DNA of 39,528 bases from Nymphaea colorata (taxonomy: Eukaryota; Streptophyta; Magnoliopsida; Nymphaeales; Nymphaeaceae), in assembly GCF_008831285.2 (NCBI RefSeq), contig NW_022204822.1, positions 1 through 39,528 of the forward strand. The letters are read 5' to 3'. Both the position numbers and the translations under genes were made by a program. This document shows, one piece after another, positions 8,887 to 20,392 of the stretch. Position 1 is the first letter of the stretch, and each line of letters begins with the position of its first letter. The notes under the pieces were generated by a model. It did no database searches and was not told the origin of the DNA. It saw only the letters and a list, made by a program, of their open reading frames with translations.

Positions 8887-11800
8887 TGTTCGCATCCCAC
8901 CCCTTTCTCAAAGGGGGTCGAAATGCGAATCGGCAAAGTTCTTTAAAAATTGAGGTTTTGAGGAAAATATTTCAAGAGAAAGGGATCCGCCCGTCGGTAC
9001 GAGGTCCAACCGTTCCTGCCACCTTTAACAGGGGTAATTGGACCAAGGACGAAGGATCACTTGCATCATGCACGAGTTATTGATGCAAATCCTATCTGCT
9101 TGTGCATTGAGAGTTTGGATTCCAGAACCAAAATTCATTTTGAATAAGTGACTTGAACTTGTTTTGAAAATGAATTTGGAGATTGGAGAGTTTTCAAGTT
9201 AACCATGCCGAGGCCAGCCTGCAATGTGGCTGAAGGATAGGGGCCATTGCTGCGGCAGCAGGGCAGCTAACCATGCTGAAGGTGCCAACCACGGCACCCA
9301 CGCGTGTCAGGTCAAGCGCACGCGAGTGGGTGGCACCACAAGGCACCTAGGCGAGGTTGAAGGACCAACTCTTGGATTCCCTTTAGGCAACACTCATGCG
9401 GCTGCAGTGGGAGGTGAGCGTGGAGCAGCAAAGGCTGAAAGGAGAGAGTCTGGCTGGAGCTGAGTTCTGTGGAGATTGAAGATCAGAATAGTGGACCACA
9501 ACTCGGTTTAGGCCAGATCAAAGCAGATGTCGAAACGTTTACCAAAACAACAGAGCAGCCTAGGGCAAACCTAGGTAAGTTACCCCTTGGATTCACAAGT
9601 CTGAGATCTTTTGGAGCGGTCGCAAATGGATCAACATCCGTGCCCATGTTTGATTTGCTTTAGCAGTTTGTTTTAGTTGCTTTTGGAACGTCTCAGTTTG
9701 AGACACTTAGAATCGTTTTGCATTTGTCTCATCTCAGGTTAAAGGTTTAGAACCGAGACACTTTTTATGTATATAAGTCTTCTACAAAGGGGAAACCCTA
9801 AACACATTTTATGCCAATGAAGAATTGAGTATCGTTTTCACTCTCCTTGTCCGAGTGGGGATTGTCTTCTCCACTTGTTCTCAACCGATGGTGGCCAGAG
9901 CTCTTCTCCAACCCCGACCGGCATGGTCGGAGCTCTTGGTTCACCCATGGGCTTCCTCTTTCTCTTCATCTTCTCTCTATGAAAGTCCTTTCTTGCATAG
10001 CCGAGTGGATTCAAGGTTGTAGATCTTGTGAAGGGGCTACCAGCGACCTCCTTCAATGGTTCTTCATACCACCTATGTATCCCAACCAGCAAGGTATTAT
10101 TCAATCCACGGTGCATTCGTCCTAACCACAAGGACGTTTAGAGGCTGGGATTGATCTATGGGAAGGCTGCATAGGAGAATGATTTTCAACACTTGGGTGA
10201 TTTCTTCCTACGTAGGATCGACGACCGGCATCCTTTGCAAATAGGCAAGTACCCATTCTCCCCTTGGTACTTCCATTTGAAGGTTGTTCTATAGATCTGA
10301 ATGAACTAGCCCTAAGGCACACGATCTGGCCCATCTTGCATGGTCCATGGGTTTTAAAATGGCAAAACTAGTTGTAGATCCTAGATCGGGTGAAGGAAAA
10401 ATCTGCTTAGGGACGGTGCGGTTCTATCCTTTCCACGGGGCAGTTCTACATCGGAATCTTAAGGCTGAACCCTAAGTTTGATCGAGACATCTCTAACCAC
10501 CGACAGCCCTCATTCAACATTTGTAGTGGAAAAGAGATTCGGGAGAAAGCTGTCATTCGATGGCCATCGAGATCCTATTCTTCAGTTGGATCTAAGCTGC
10601 TGGAACCGCCACAACCACAGCTAGAACAAGGGGCAGGTTCCAACAAAACTGGTGTGTGAAGTCATGCATATCAGTTTGGATGCCCACTAGTTTGGCTGTG
10701 CGTCAGCAACTTTCTGGCCACACCTCACCAAAACAGCTAGCCATTGCCCCAAAAACATTCTAGGATTGCCCATGGATTATAACCACCATATTTTCTTAAG
10801 GTGTAATTTGTAAAGGGCAGTTCTGGCTTTTCATTGAGAGCTCATGCTAGGCGTTGAGAAACCCAAGCCGCCAGCCACATTTTGCAACTCTCTCACTGCC
10901 AGAATTATTGGATGGAGCAGCCTCCCTCGAGCGCCAACAGTCCTCTTTGTAACGGTCCACCACAAAGGCAAGTCCCCCTCTAGCGTGTCCTACTCCTATG
11001 CATTCCAAAAAGGTAGGAGCCAGCCACCTCCACGCGCTTCCCCTTTCCCCACTTTCCATAACCGCCCCGAGATCCTAGCCCGTGATCTCTTAGCTCCAAA
11101 ACAAGAAACCTTCCATGGGCCATTACCCCTTGCCATATCCAACCCTTCATTCCCCCATGTGCTTTCCAACTTCTCCACGCGCCATACCTTTCCATAACGG
11201 CCCCTCGTCCTTCCAATCCATTACTCACAACTCTCTTGCCATAATCCACGGCCACCTCATCACTAGCCGTTGCCAATGTGAGACTTTCCTAAAGTAGAGG
11301 AAGTGTCGCCACCTTGCGCCAACCGACCCTAACACCTAATCATCCATCATTCCCATCCTACCCTTGCCCTTTAGACCTAACCTCACTGCATGCCACCTAC
11401 ATATTAGCCATACCTGAACCTACCTCTCTTAACCATAACCGAGCCTAGCATTTGGTCGAGCCCAGACAAGGTCACATCAGAACCAGCTCAGCTCAACCCA
11501 ACCAAGACCCTCCTACTTATCCTCACCAAGGCGGACCCCTCTATGGCAGAATCAAGGAGCGCCTTCACCTTCGAGGCAACCGAGCCTCTATCCACTGGAG
11601 CCTACTCATCACCAGCAAGGAGTGCCGTAGCCGAGAAGGATACCCCTCTCGTATTCCAGCAGCAATCGGCAGAAGCTTTCACTTCCCTCGGCCAGGTGGG
11701 CCGAGTCCTTCATCCTTGGTTGCTGAAATACTCGAGGGCAGCACCAAGCTGCCGGTTCTCAACTGAGTCCTTTGCTGCCCTAAGCCGGGACTGACTGGCA

Positions 11801-12278
11801 GGTATACTTCTTCCCTCCGTATAACAATGGGATTCTTTGGGTCTTTTGCTTTATACCCGGCAATAGCCTTGGCATCCATAGTGGTACCTTGGAGGCACAA
11901 GTGCCGAAAACATGACCGTGGGCTGCCTGACCACCTACGGGCTTGGGTATGGTTTGGCCGTCCTAGGCATGTATGAGAGGATGTGTTGGATGTGCTTGTT
12001 TGAATGGTTTGTTGAGTGAGGAGAAATACTCATGTATTGATCGCGCTTGTACTAGCCTCACAACCTTCTAGCAATTTGTAGTAGGTTCAAGCTTTTGGGT
12101 GGGTAACCTCTCCTGTATTTTACTTCCCAAGGATTTTTGACCCGGGGTTGCTGTCCGGCTGGGTATTCATCTTGTAAATAACTTGTTTTTAGTTTTGTCC
12201 AACGGCTCTTCCGAGAGATCTTGGGAGAGGATCGGCATCTGGCAGAGGTCTTGGTCGATGCCGGGTCTCGTCCTAACA
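8887..12278 (+). mobile_element. Putative 3.4 kb solo LTR (Ty3/gypsy-like), inserted in repeat copy B
   Basis: The segment starts TGTTCGCATCCC and ends CCTAACA, so TGTT and AACA form short inverted ends. It splits two sequences that are nearly contiguous in copy C. Flanking 5-mers are AGTAC (8882-8886) and GGCAC (12279-12283), a plausible target-site duplication with two changes. It is visibly more GC-rich than its surroundings. It has a TATA box at 9770 and no gag, protease or RT. No pair of long direct repeats is visible inside, so a single LTR is preferred over a complete element. LTRs of several kb occur in the Tat/Ogre group of Ty3/gypsy; that assignment is inference. Open frames inside (for example 10844-11197 and 11452-11766) show no domain and overlap in several frames, as GC-rich non-coding DNA does. 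Confidence 0.65.
9770..9777 (+). promoter_or_regulatory. TATA box within the solo LTR
   Basis: TATATAAG preceded by TTTTTATG and followed about 25 bases later by GGGGAAACCCTAAAC, which would be the transcript start region. It supports the + orientation of the LTR. Confidence 0.5.
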
Positions 12279-14246
12279 GGCACCCAGCCCATATTGAGTC
12301 GGGGCCAAGGGCAGCCTTTTGACCCTAGGGCCGACCCAATAAATACTTTCCTCGTATGACCTGTTTTAGCAAAAGAAGTGAAGTATGCAACTTTAGTTTG
12401 AAAGCGGAGAGTGCTTCAGTACATAATGGATCCTTCATGTCCCTTTTTCAACAGTACCAAGGAGTAATCAGTCATGACATAATCAAGATGGTTGAACTCT
12501 TCTTTGGAATAAGAAGAATGGTGAAGAAGTTTAATAGCACTGTGATTGTCCTGATTCTCAAGATAAAAGGAGCTACAAGTGTACAGCAGTAGCGACCTAT
12601 TTCCCCATGTAACTTCTTATATAAGGTCATTTCAAAGTGCTCGATGGAGGGAAAGTAGGGTAAAAAGGAAAAGAATAGAAAGAAAAAGAAAGGAATTGTG
12701 GAGAAAGGGAGAAGAAACAAAATGAAAGAAACAAATAATTATAAAAGCTTGTTTGAATAGAAAGGAAATGAATTGTTCAAGCCATGCTTCTTTAGACTGC
12801 ATTACGGAAAAAAAAAATAATTTAAGTTGAAGAAAGAATTTAAGTTGGTTTACAATAAGACCCCAAACACTCTAGAACTTATTATGCAAGTAAAATATAT
12901 TTGATTCAATTATACGGCTGGATTCCAGGGGTTGCATAAACCTATTTTATATGTAGCATAACGTTTATTATATATATATATATGTTTTACTTAAATGACC
13001 TTTAAATAATTTATCACCTTAAAAATTAATAATGAAAGATAAACTTTAGCAATGGAGTACTTAATGTAAAAGGCCAAGCAAACCAAATATGTTTATGACC
13101 TCAGGGTTTATCTATGCAACCATTAAAATGTGTGAAGGCCTTCATCCAAGAAATCCATTGATTTCCTACATCCTATTGATAGGGACCCTTAAATAACTTG
13201 ATAAGATACAATAATGGTTTCCATAAATTATTTCTTACCATTCATATTTACATCTCATCAATGATTTCCAATTTTGATTGCAAATTGAAAATGTCATGCT
13301 ATCGTTTAACAAGTAAAGTCCAGTTTTTCATGCGAATGGAACTAATAGATAGGGAGACCACCAGTGTCAGAGCTAGAAATTTCTGATTGAGGGGCATTCT
13401 AAGTTTAAATTTTAAACTTGAAGGGGCACTCATATGAAAAAAAAAAAACTAAATTCAATTATGTTTACATATGTAAATAAGGCAAAATTTGTAGGCTGAT
13501 GTCGGTAATTGCCCACACCAGATGTAGCTCTGCCACGGAGACCACCTCGAGCCACAGATTACTGATTACCTCTTCATGTTTCACCACATGGAAAATGCAG
13601 TTGTCATTTGTCATACCATAAAAATATTTTGGAGATGAATGTTTCAGTTTGTTTGACTATCTTGGAAGGTTTGAAGTGAACAGATGAGGAATTGTGGCTG
13701 CTGGAAGAAAAAACATGCTTTTTGAGAGTGACCCTAGCACCATTAATAACCATTATTTGGAATTTGCAATTGCTTTTGAATTTTGACAATGACACTCTGA
13801 GCAGTAGTGATCATCTCAGGAATTTGATGTGAAAGGATGGAGGCCTCATTGTGGCCTACTCCTTTTGAACATTGAAGAGGGTGAGCCTGCATATGCTGGT
13901 GAGGACGTTCCACTTGAAGGGGAAGAAGACAATGAAGCAAAATGAGTTTGAATATTATAATAAAGGTGAAGAAGATGAATAGATAGGTTGCTTATTTTAA
14001 TTGTTTGATAATATGATGTAAAAACAGTAAAACATATATTGTAAGTCTTTAAGACCTCAATTTTTATCATCTTAATCATGTCGTTATCATTATGTCCATA
14101 GATGAAGATTTATGAATATTTATTATGTGTGTGATATTGTAATGAGTTCTTTTATATAGAAAACATTTTTCTAGATTTTTTCTGAATTATCGCTATTTTT
14201 AGGATTTTTTTAGTTGCTAACAAATTACAAAAATAAATTTACAATA
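12279..14246 (+). repeat. Dispersed long repeat, copy B right part
   Basis: Its first 137 bases match copy C (39410-39528), and from about 12360 it matches copy A (230-1866). Shared marks are CTTTTTCAACAGTACC, CCCCATGTAACTTCTTATATAA, a purine-rich tract (12650-12830), the MITE at 13362, and the 3' block around 13820-13950. A short frame at 13816-13944 in the 3' block (GWRPHCGLLLLNIEEGEPAY) is conserved in both copies, with mostly silent or conservative differences. It has no recognised domain. Confidence 0.8.
13362..13537. mobile_element. hAT-like MITE in repeat copy B
   Basis: It starts CAGTGTCAGAGCTAG and ends TAGCTCTGCCAC. Exact 8 bp GAGACCAC flanks it at 13354-13361 and 13538-13545. The terminal TG is lost on the right. 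It shares the interior with the copy A MITE at 993-1182. Non-autonomous and without coding capacity. Confidence 0.8.
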
Positions 14247-14271
14247 TGCTTACAATACCTTACCATACAAT

Positions 14272-14463
14272 ATGCTTACAAGACCCTCAAAAGAGCCGTT
14301 GTGGAGGGGGCTGGCAAAAATTGAGCAGGAAAATAAAGCTACTACAGTCAGGGAGGTTGTTCCATATGAAGAATTGATATGGAAATTTGGTGCAGAAAGG
14401 CAAGAAATTGTAGGTGGATGGGTTGATAGAAATCCGGTTGTTTCCAAGTCGTACTTCAAATAG
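14272..14463 (+). CDS. Unrecognised 63-residue frame with protein-like composition
   Basis: The frame from 14272 to the TAG at 14463 reads as a soluble, charged sequence with segments WRGLAKIEQENK, VVPYEELIWKFGAE and GGWVDRNPVVSK. A purine-rich stretch after a polypyrimidine-AG at 14521-14525 (TTGAGTTGCAG) could be a following exon. It lies just past the right end of repeat copy B. No family is recognised; it may be an exon fragment of a host gene or of a DNA transposase. Confidence 0.35.
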   Translation: MLTRPSKEPLWRGLAKIEQENKATTVREVVPYEELIWKFGAERQEIVGGWVDRNPVVSKSYFK

Positions 14464-15081
14464 AAATTAATTTTTAATAATGATTAATTTTAACATTTAA
14501 TTAAGAACTTTATTTTGAGTTGCAGGTTGAGAAGGCACGAAAGGAAAAGAAAATATGGATGAAGTTGAGATTTTTATTCCAATTTAAATGATTTAAAATT
14601 AAATATTGATTATAAGAGTGTTTGACTCTTAGAAAATGATGAAATTCAGTTTGACTCCATGTGAACTGAACATCCAAGTCGGCAAAAAACATGTGCCACA
14701 TGCTCTCATTCATATCATGGAATTCTAATAACTTTTCTTTCTCCCCAAAATCAAGCTAAATTGCAAATTATTGTGCTAAAAAATCCATCCATTTCTTGGA
14801 TTATTAAAACACTTTTGATTTTGTTCTTTAGGGTATATAAAGATTAGGGTCTTAAGTATGATCTTACATTGTTCTTGAAATATAATCAATTTCATGTAAG
14901 TTTGAAAATTGATAAATGAAATCAACAATTTCTAAAAGGAATTTTAGAGATGAAATGAAAGCGATTTCATACCTTCGCACTATGAAAATCAACAGAATGA
15001 TCTTCTTTTCTTAAAATCAACTTGAAAACATGTTTCAACCTGATTTTAAAAGAAAAGCATGACTCTTAATCAAGAGATCGC
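14464..15081. other. AT-rich stretch without recognised features
   Basis: Several short frames on both strands, none with a known domain. Confidence 0.5.
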
Positions 15082-15085
15082 ACGT

Positions 15086-15176
<91 letters not shown>

Positions 15177-15180
15177 CACA
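15082..15180. repeat. Compound (CA)n(TA)n microsatellite
   Basis: About 17 CA units run straight into about 26 TA units. The block is bracketed by GTGCACA on the left and TGTGCACA on the right, so its ends are also inverted. Long alternating purine-pyrimidine tracts can adopt unusual DNA structure and are unstable in length. Confidence 0.95.
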
Positions 15181-17048
15181 TGTTATCCCTCCAAATGAAA
15201 AGTTTAACGAGGGATCACATGGCCTATGAATCATGATGATTAATGGCTGGGTTTCTTTACGTAGGGAGATTGAAAACTGGTTTCTAATCCCCTCTACCGC
15301 CCTTGATCAATTAAAATAAAAAAGACACAAATTAAAATGACTTTTAAATTAAAGGAAATAAAAGAACACTCAAGCTGGTTCATCTTTAATTTCACCATGC
15401 AAAGGTGGAGCACTTTTATAAGAATGTGTCTGTCCATAATTGGCATTTATATTATATATACTATACCAAACCTCTTTCTCACGTGGAAATCACTGGTTCA
15501 TGCATGCATCATGCGTTGATATATACATTTGATTCGTGGCTTTTTCTTTAGCAGAACGTCATTCCCAACCATGAAAAATATGAAAATAAATCCTTCCCAT
15601 GAGTGCTGTAATTAAAAATAAATAGCAACAAACTGAAATAGAAGAAAAATGGATTGGAATTACCTACTTTATGGTCGGTCTTGATGCTTGATCTTCCTCT
15701 TTGCTTGTTTTCTAATTCAAGCAATCCTAAGCAAGAATCCAAACTTGGATTCAAGCTTAGCAAAGTGACAAGAAGAATGGCTTACTTGTTGGAATTTGCA
15801 GTGGGGAAGAGAGAGCTTCTCACTATGAAAATCCTAAGTAAGGTTTCACTTAAGCAACCTAACTTGCCAAAATCGATAAAGAGAATAGGGGGAGGGAAGG
15901 GGGCTTGGATGATTTTTTTTTCTCCTCCTTGGCTTTTCCTTCTAGCTCATTGCTGCAGCAATTTGATGAAGAGATCAAAAATACTAAGCTCTAAATGTTA
16001 TTGAATTATAACAATTGAATTTAAATTTGAATAAATTTTGAAAATTTTATTAAATTTGGCTTAAAAAGGTATTTTCATCCATAATTTGATTGAAAATGGA
16101 TCTCAATTGAATCAAAATTTGGTTCTAAATATTGAATTTCAATTTTTTGATTTATATATTTGACAAATTAAAATGTACATTTTCCTTTCATAAAAACCCA
16201 ATTTAAGTTCTGAAATCTCAATTTGATTATAGAAGGGCACAATTGTCTAAATTAGTCAAATTTGACAAAACAACCAAAGTCGAAGCTCATCTGCAAGCTG
16301 ATGTTGATTTGATTGAGATAATTTGATGAATTTGGGTTAGGAACGATCTTGATTGAGCTAAATTGTACTTTGACTGAGTAAAGTAACTGTGAAGAGATAT
16401 TTTTGAAAAGAAGAAGTGCGTAACCCCTTGGGGGCTTTTGACCACATGACCTAGGTGGCACTACATGTGGGTCCCACACATCATTCTAGACCGAATTAGA
16501 TATAATTCTCAGATTTAAATCAAAATTTGAATTTTGCAATCAGATATGGATTTCAAATGACATTGGTAATTGGATTGGGATTTCAAATTCTAATTCGAAT
16601 CCAGTTTGGACTCATAATCCTATGTTAGGATTCGTGTCATGAGTCAAATTCATGATTTGAATTTAAATTGTTCTTTAGATTCGAAATTTGCTTTGAAATT
16701 GCATTTTTTCGTTTTTTTTTGTAAAATTTTGACATTGCTCCAATTCTGATGTTGAAAAATTTGAGTTTTTAACATCGAGTCCAGCCATGAATATAATCCA
16801 ACTTAGAAATGAATTGTTTATTATAGGAACAAAAGTTCTATACTTTTGTCACCTATAAGTACAATGGGGTTTTATTTGGTCATAATTGTGTATTCGTGGT
16901 TATTGTAGGTTTAGCTCTCTCCCCCCTCCCCCCACCCTCTTGTGGATCTAAATGTTAGAATATTAGAAATGACACATTTTGTATATCTTTCAATATCATT
17001 TCTCTTAGTCTGACCACATTCAATCATTTTGAGGTTTCTTCTGTGTGA
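15181..17048. other. AT-rich intergenic stretch
   Basis: Contains frames such as 15654-16004 (+) without a known domain. It also has repeated AATTTGAATTT-like words near 16020-16700 and a C-rich run near 16921-16940. No transposon ends or RNA genes were seen. Confidence 0.5.
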
Positions 17049-17198
17049 AACTGTTCTCATAATAATGCCATGTTAATTCTTTTCAAATATGATGTTCAAG
17101 TTCTATTTGATTTGAAAGGTGGTGTTGCACGGACAATAGAGGGCATCTTGGATTATCTTGGAAGAGCAGTGGGTAATGGTGTGGATACATATAAGTAG
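17049..17198 (+). pseudogene. Exon-like coding fragment 1, family unknown
   Basis: The frame ending at the TAG at 17196-17198 reads convincingly as protein, including DLKGGVARTIEGILDYLGRA and GNGVDTYK. It stands out in an AT-rich neighbourhood by its even amino-acid usage and an amphipathic helix pattern. No family was recognised. Together with the fragments at 18201, 18672 and 19103 it may be the remains of a multi-exon host gene on the + strand. Splice sites are not clear for this piece. Confidence 0.35.
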
Positions 17199-17206
17199 TT
17201 TGAAGT

Positions 17207-17260
17207 GTCACAAAGAACATGATAAATTAAATTGTCACAAAGAACATGATAAATTAAATT
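17207..17260. repeat. 27 bp tandem duplication
   Basis: The unit beginning GTCACAAAGAACATG occurs exactly twice in a row, directly after exon-like fragment 1. Confidence 0.95.
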
Positions 17261-17273
17261 GTCATTTAAAACT

Positions 17274-17345
17274 TAAAAAAACGTGTTTTTTTGAAAAAAA
17301 ATGTGTTTTATTTTAAAACGTTAAAACAAAAAAACACACGTTTAA
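17274..17345. repeat. AT-rich inverted repeat
   Basis: AAAAACGTGTTTTTTTG on the left pairs with CAAAAAAACACACGTTT on the right, with more AACGTT words inside. It could be a small foldback element; no duplication of the target was found. Confidence 0.5.
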
Positions 17346-18200
17346 CAAAAAAATGAACGTTAAAACATTTTTTCATTTTTTTCAATGCCAAACGTTTTTT
17401 TCATTTTCTAGTTTTATTTGTTGCAAATCTACTTATCTTTTGATGTTTGTGCTATTAGTTTCTCATTTATTTTATTTTTCCTATTTTTTGTTTTCTTAAT
17501 TTTATGAAAATTTACTATATTTTTCCCTTTTCTTTCAAGGTTTCCATTTTATATCCAAGAAAACCCTTGCCGTTTAAAACTCCGAAATGTTATTTGTGAG
17601 TATGGTAGCTTGACAGCATTGCTACACTTTTTTTTTTACACACGAGTCCTAATTTGACATTTGGTTTCTTCAAAGTTGTCAAAGACTCAAAAGGTGACAT
17701 ATTATTTGAAGTGATACTGACATTAGTTCTCTATTTATTTATGTATACACGTAGCTATTTGTTTACGTATTTATATCTATCTTTTAATGCACGTTTATTT
17801 ATATTTTTATACACATGCTATCTTGCATATGCTATGGCGGTCATCCTCCATAATGTCTCTACCATCTTTTACGAGTCACCTTTCTAATAGTGTGTCTTGT
17901 AAGTAATTGCTAAGTCAAAGAGAATATCAAGGGCTTTTAGTAGGTGCAGTTACAAATCATTCTACATTTCAAGCATGTTTTCTAACCATAGCTTCTGCTC
18001 GTTGTGTTTTGCAAACCTTTTGTTGATTAACCTATATAGTCTTATAACACTCTCATACAATCTATAATAAGCCTTTCAATATGGTTTTGAATCTGATATT
18101 TGGTCTCTTCTCCCTCTCCCGTGTTTTCCATGATGGCCAATACCTTTATACGATAATTGTACAAATTTTTTTAATATAGGCTTTGGATACGGTTTTGCAG
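17346..18200. other. AT-rich stretch between exon-like fragments
   Basis: Mostly T-rich DNA. A frame at 17654-17887 opens FGFFKVVKDSKGDILFE but then becomes a low-complexity hydrophobic run. It may contain intron sequence of the putative broken gene. Confidence 0.4.
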
Positions 18201-18250
18201 ATTTCTCTATATATGAGATGGCTGCACATCGTCCAGCATTCAAAGCTTTT
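18201..18250 (+). pseudogene. Exon-like fragment 2 (50 bp) with splice sites
   Basis: GGTTTTGCAG precedes it and GTAAGA follows it, good acceptor and donor sites. The open phase reads FSIYEMAAHRPAFKAF. The 5' side is T-rich, as expected for a plant intron end. Direct joining to the fragment at 18672 would not keep that fragment's open phase, so an exon is missing between them or the gene is broken. The protein is not recognised. Confidence 0.35.
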
Positions 18251-18671
18251 GTAAGACCCACTCTCTTTGATCCATTACACATATTTTGTATGAATGAACA
18301 TATTTATTTGAAAATCAATGGAATCTACTTATTTATTTAGAATTTTATGACCTTGTACTTTTTGATATGCACCTTGTACTGAACAACTTCAAGGCCTTCC
18401 TCCTGCAACACATGGCTAAGATGATTATTCATAGTCTTATTACTATGTAGCACTACTATGGATGTAAGAATTCCTATTTGCTAATGTTTGTGCCCTAATT
18501 GCTTCTCATGGAGCGTCGAAGATCTGTTGGGCTTATAGCTTTTATACTGCACATTGCCTTCTTGCTGTTTTTAGTAACCTTACTTGGCCTACTTAATCCT
18601 TTCTCTCGATTTTATCTTGGTATATCTTCTATTGGGTTAATGCTGATTTTATTTCTAGAATGTTGTTACAG

Positions 18672-18763
18672 GGGGCCAATGCACTCAACAAGTAGAATGT
18701 AGTGGTGAAATTATAAATATTATTCTTAAGACTGACGGAACACCTACAGCTATTGGAAACAAG
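18672..18763 (+). pseudogene. Exon-like fragment 3 (92 bp) with splice sites
   Basis: GTTGTTACAG precedes it and GTACATG follows it. One phase is open throughout and reads GQCTQQVECSGEIINIILK and then TDGTPTAIGNK, a beta-strand-like pattern. The other phases contain stops. The family is not recognised. The splice-like borders and open frame make chance less likely than for neighbouring frames. Confidence 0.4.
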
Positions 18764-19102
18764 GTACATGTCACAAGTGTAATCTACTTAGTACAGTTGT
18801 TGAAACACATAGTTGCTGTTTGAGACATGGTGCACTTGCAAAGAGCTGCCTCTCTTTAATGTAACAATATATATTCTCATGATTTGTTTTGTAAACTACT
18901 TTGCTTCTAATACCTTATGACTGTAACAGTTTGAATTTCCAAATTTCCTCCTTTTCTTGCAGTTTCATTAGTTTCAAGTCACTTTTAGTAGGAACTTGCA
19001 TTTTGTCCCTTGATGGCATGAAGCTGGTATTGACTTAGTTGATCAAGAGATAATTTCTTTTCTAGAGAACATCTGAGTCATCTCATCAGATCTGAACTAG
19101 TT

Positions 19103-19324
19103 ATGGTCCTATCAGGCACTGCAGATGTGGACATCGGGAAGGAGCGGAGGGTTAATCAAGATCTAGACTTGGTGGGCATGATCGATTCACAGAAGCTTGT
19201 CCTTTCTAAAGTGCATACTAGATTAGTTTCTTCCTCTGGTAGAAGCTTGTCCTGTCTATTGAGGCTGCTTAGCTTCTTAATGCCGAAAACTGATGTATTC
19301 TTTGGTCATGTAGAAAGAAGTTAA
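19103..19324 (+). pseudogene. Exon-like fragment 4 or chance frame
   Basis: A 73-codon frame with segments GTADVDIGKERRVNQDLDLV and LVLSKVHTRLVSSSGRSL before a hydrophobic tail. It has the same strand and spacing as the other exon-like fragments and ends just before copia element II. No domain was recognised. Confidence 0.25.
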
Positions 19325-19341
19325 TGTGGAAATCAAGAAGC

Positions 19342-19677
19342 TTACTGCCCATGCAACATTGTGAAGGAAACCCTTGCTTGGATTACATCAAATACATCAT
19401 TTTTCCATGGTTGGGAAGTTTGAAGTAGAACAGGAGGAAAGAATGGTGGAAACAAGTAAATTTTAACGATTCCTTCTTTTATAAATACAATTCTTAATTC
19501 AGACTTGGTAGGGATGTCTAATCTGAATCTGTCATTTTTATCCATGTAAATTTTCAGATTTATATTGATAGACTGAGATTTAATCAAAGAAGAAGATGAT
19601 AGAGAGAAAAGAGGCTGCACCAGTTTTACATGGTTCGGCTTTCCAGCCTACGTCCATGAGCAAGAGAAACCAATGTT
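19342..19677 (-). repeat. LTR fragment of copia element II
   Basis: The minus strand contains the GGACGTAGGCTGGAAAGCC-GAACCATGTAAAAC block seen in the R/U5 part of many plant copia LTRs, followed by a pyrimidine-rich run. RT sequence stops at about 19680, so the join marks an internal deletion. The outer LTR end was not found. Confidence 0.5.
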
Positions 19678-20392
19678 TTTGAGATATCTAATGCATACTT
19701 TCTTTGACATAGCAAGATACCTTTATGAGATTGAGCAACTTCAATGCCAAGAAAGTATTTGAGTTTTCCCAAATCCTTTATGTCGAATGTTTTTTTCAAA
19801 TGCATCGTTTCCAGCCATGACTTTGTCGTCCACGTAAATTAGAACAACAGTGATGTTCTCTCCAAATTTTTTAACAAATAAACTATTGTCTATGTGACAT
19901 TTGTGGTACCCTGTTTTTTCCAATGCCTGACCCAAGTTTATGTACCAAGGTCTAGGAGATTGTTTCAAGCCATATATGGCTTTATTTAATTTGCAGACTC
20001 TTCCTTTCCTTTCATCTGGATGACCGGGAGGTAAAGACACAAATTTCTTCATTGAGTTTTCCTTGTAAAAAGGTGTTTTTGACATCTACATGATGAAGAC
20101 ATCAATTCAAGTTGCAAGCAATAGAGTGAAACATTCTCAATGTATTCATCTTTGCGATAGGTGCAAATGTTTCTTCATAATCCAACCCTTTTGTCCGCGT
20201 GAACCCCTTAGCCACTAGACGAGCCTTGTATCTGTCCAAGGTGCGATCGCTTTTGTATTTTACTCTATAATGTCATTTGCACCCCACTATGCTTGTGCTC
20301 TTTGGAGGAATGACAACTTCCCAAGTTTTGTTTCGCCTTAGAGTTTCTAGCTCTTTGTTCATAGCCTTCCTCCAATTAAGATCACCTTAAGC
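19678..20392 (-). pseudogene. Copia reverse transcriptase, broken
   Basis: RT of element II copies its RNA into DNA in the normal family. Visible motifs in order are the NKELETLRR-NKTWEVV region, [68 protein letters not shown], the catalytic box YVDD ([13 protein letters not shown]), and [19 protein letters not shown] at 19745-19690. At least two frame changes (near 20090 and 19745) and stops (near 20110-20120 and 20270) interrupt it. RNase H is absent. The YVDD box itself is intact. Confidence 0.9.

Noticed and set aside
10844-11900. Overlapping open frames of up to 117 codons in the solo LTR
   Set aside because: Frames overlap on both strands without domains, which is what GC-rich non-coding DNA gives.
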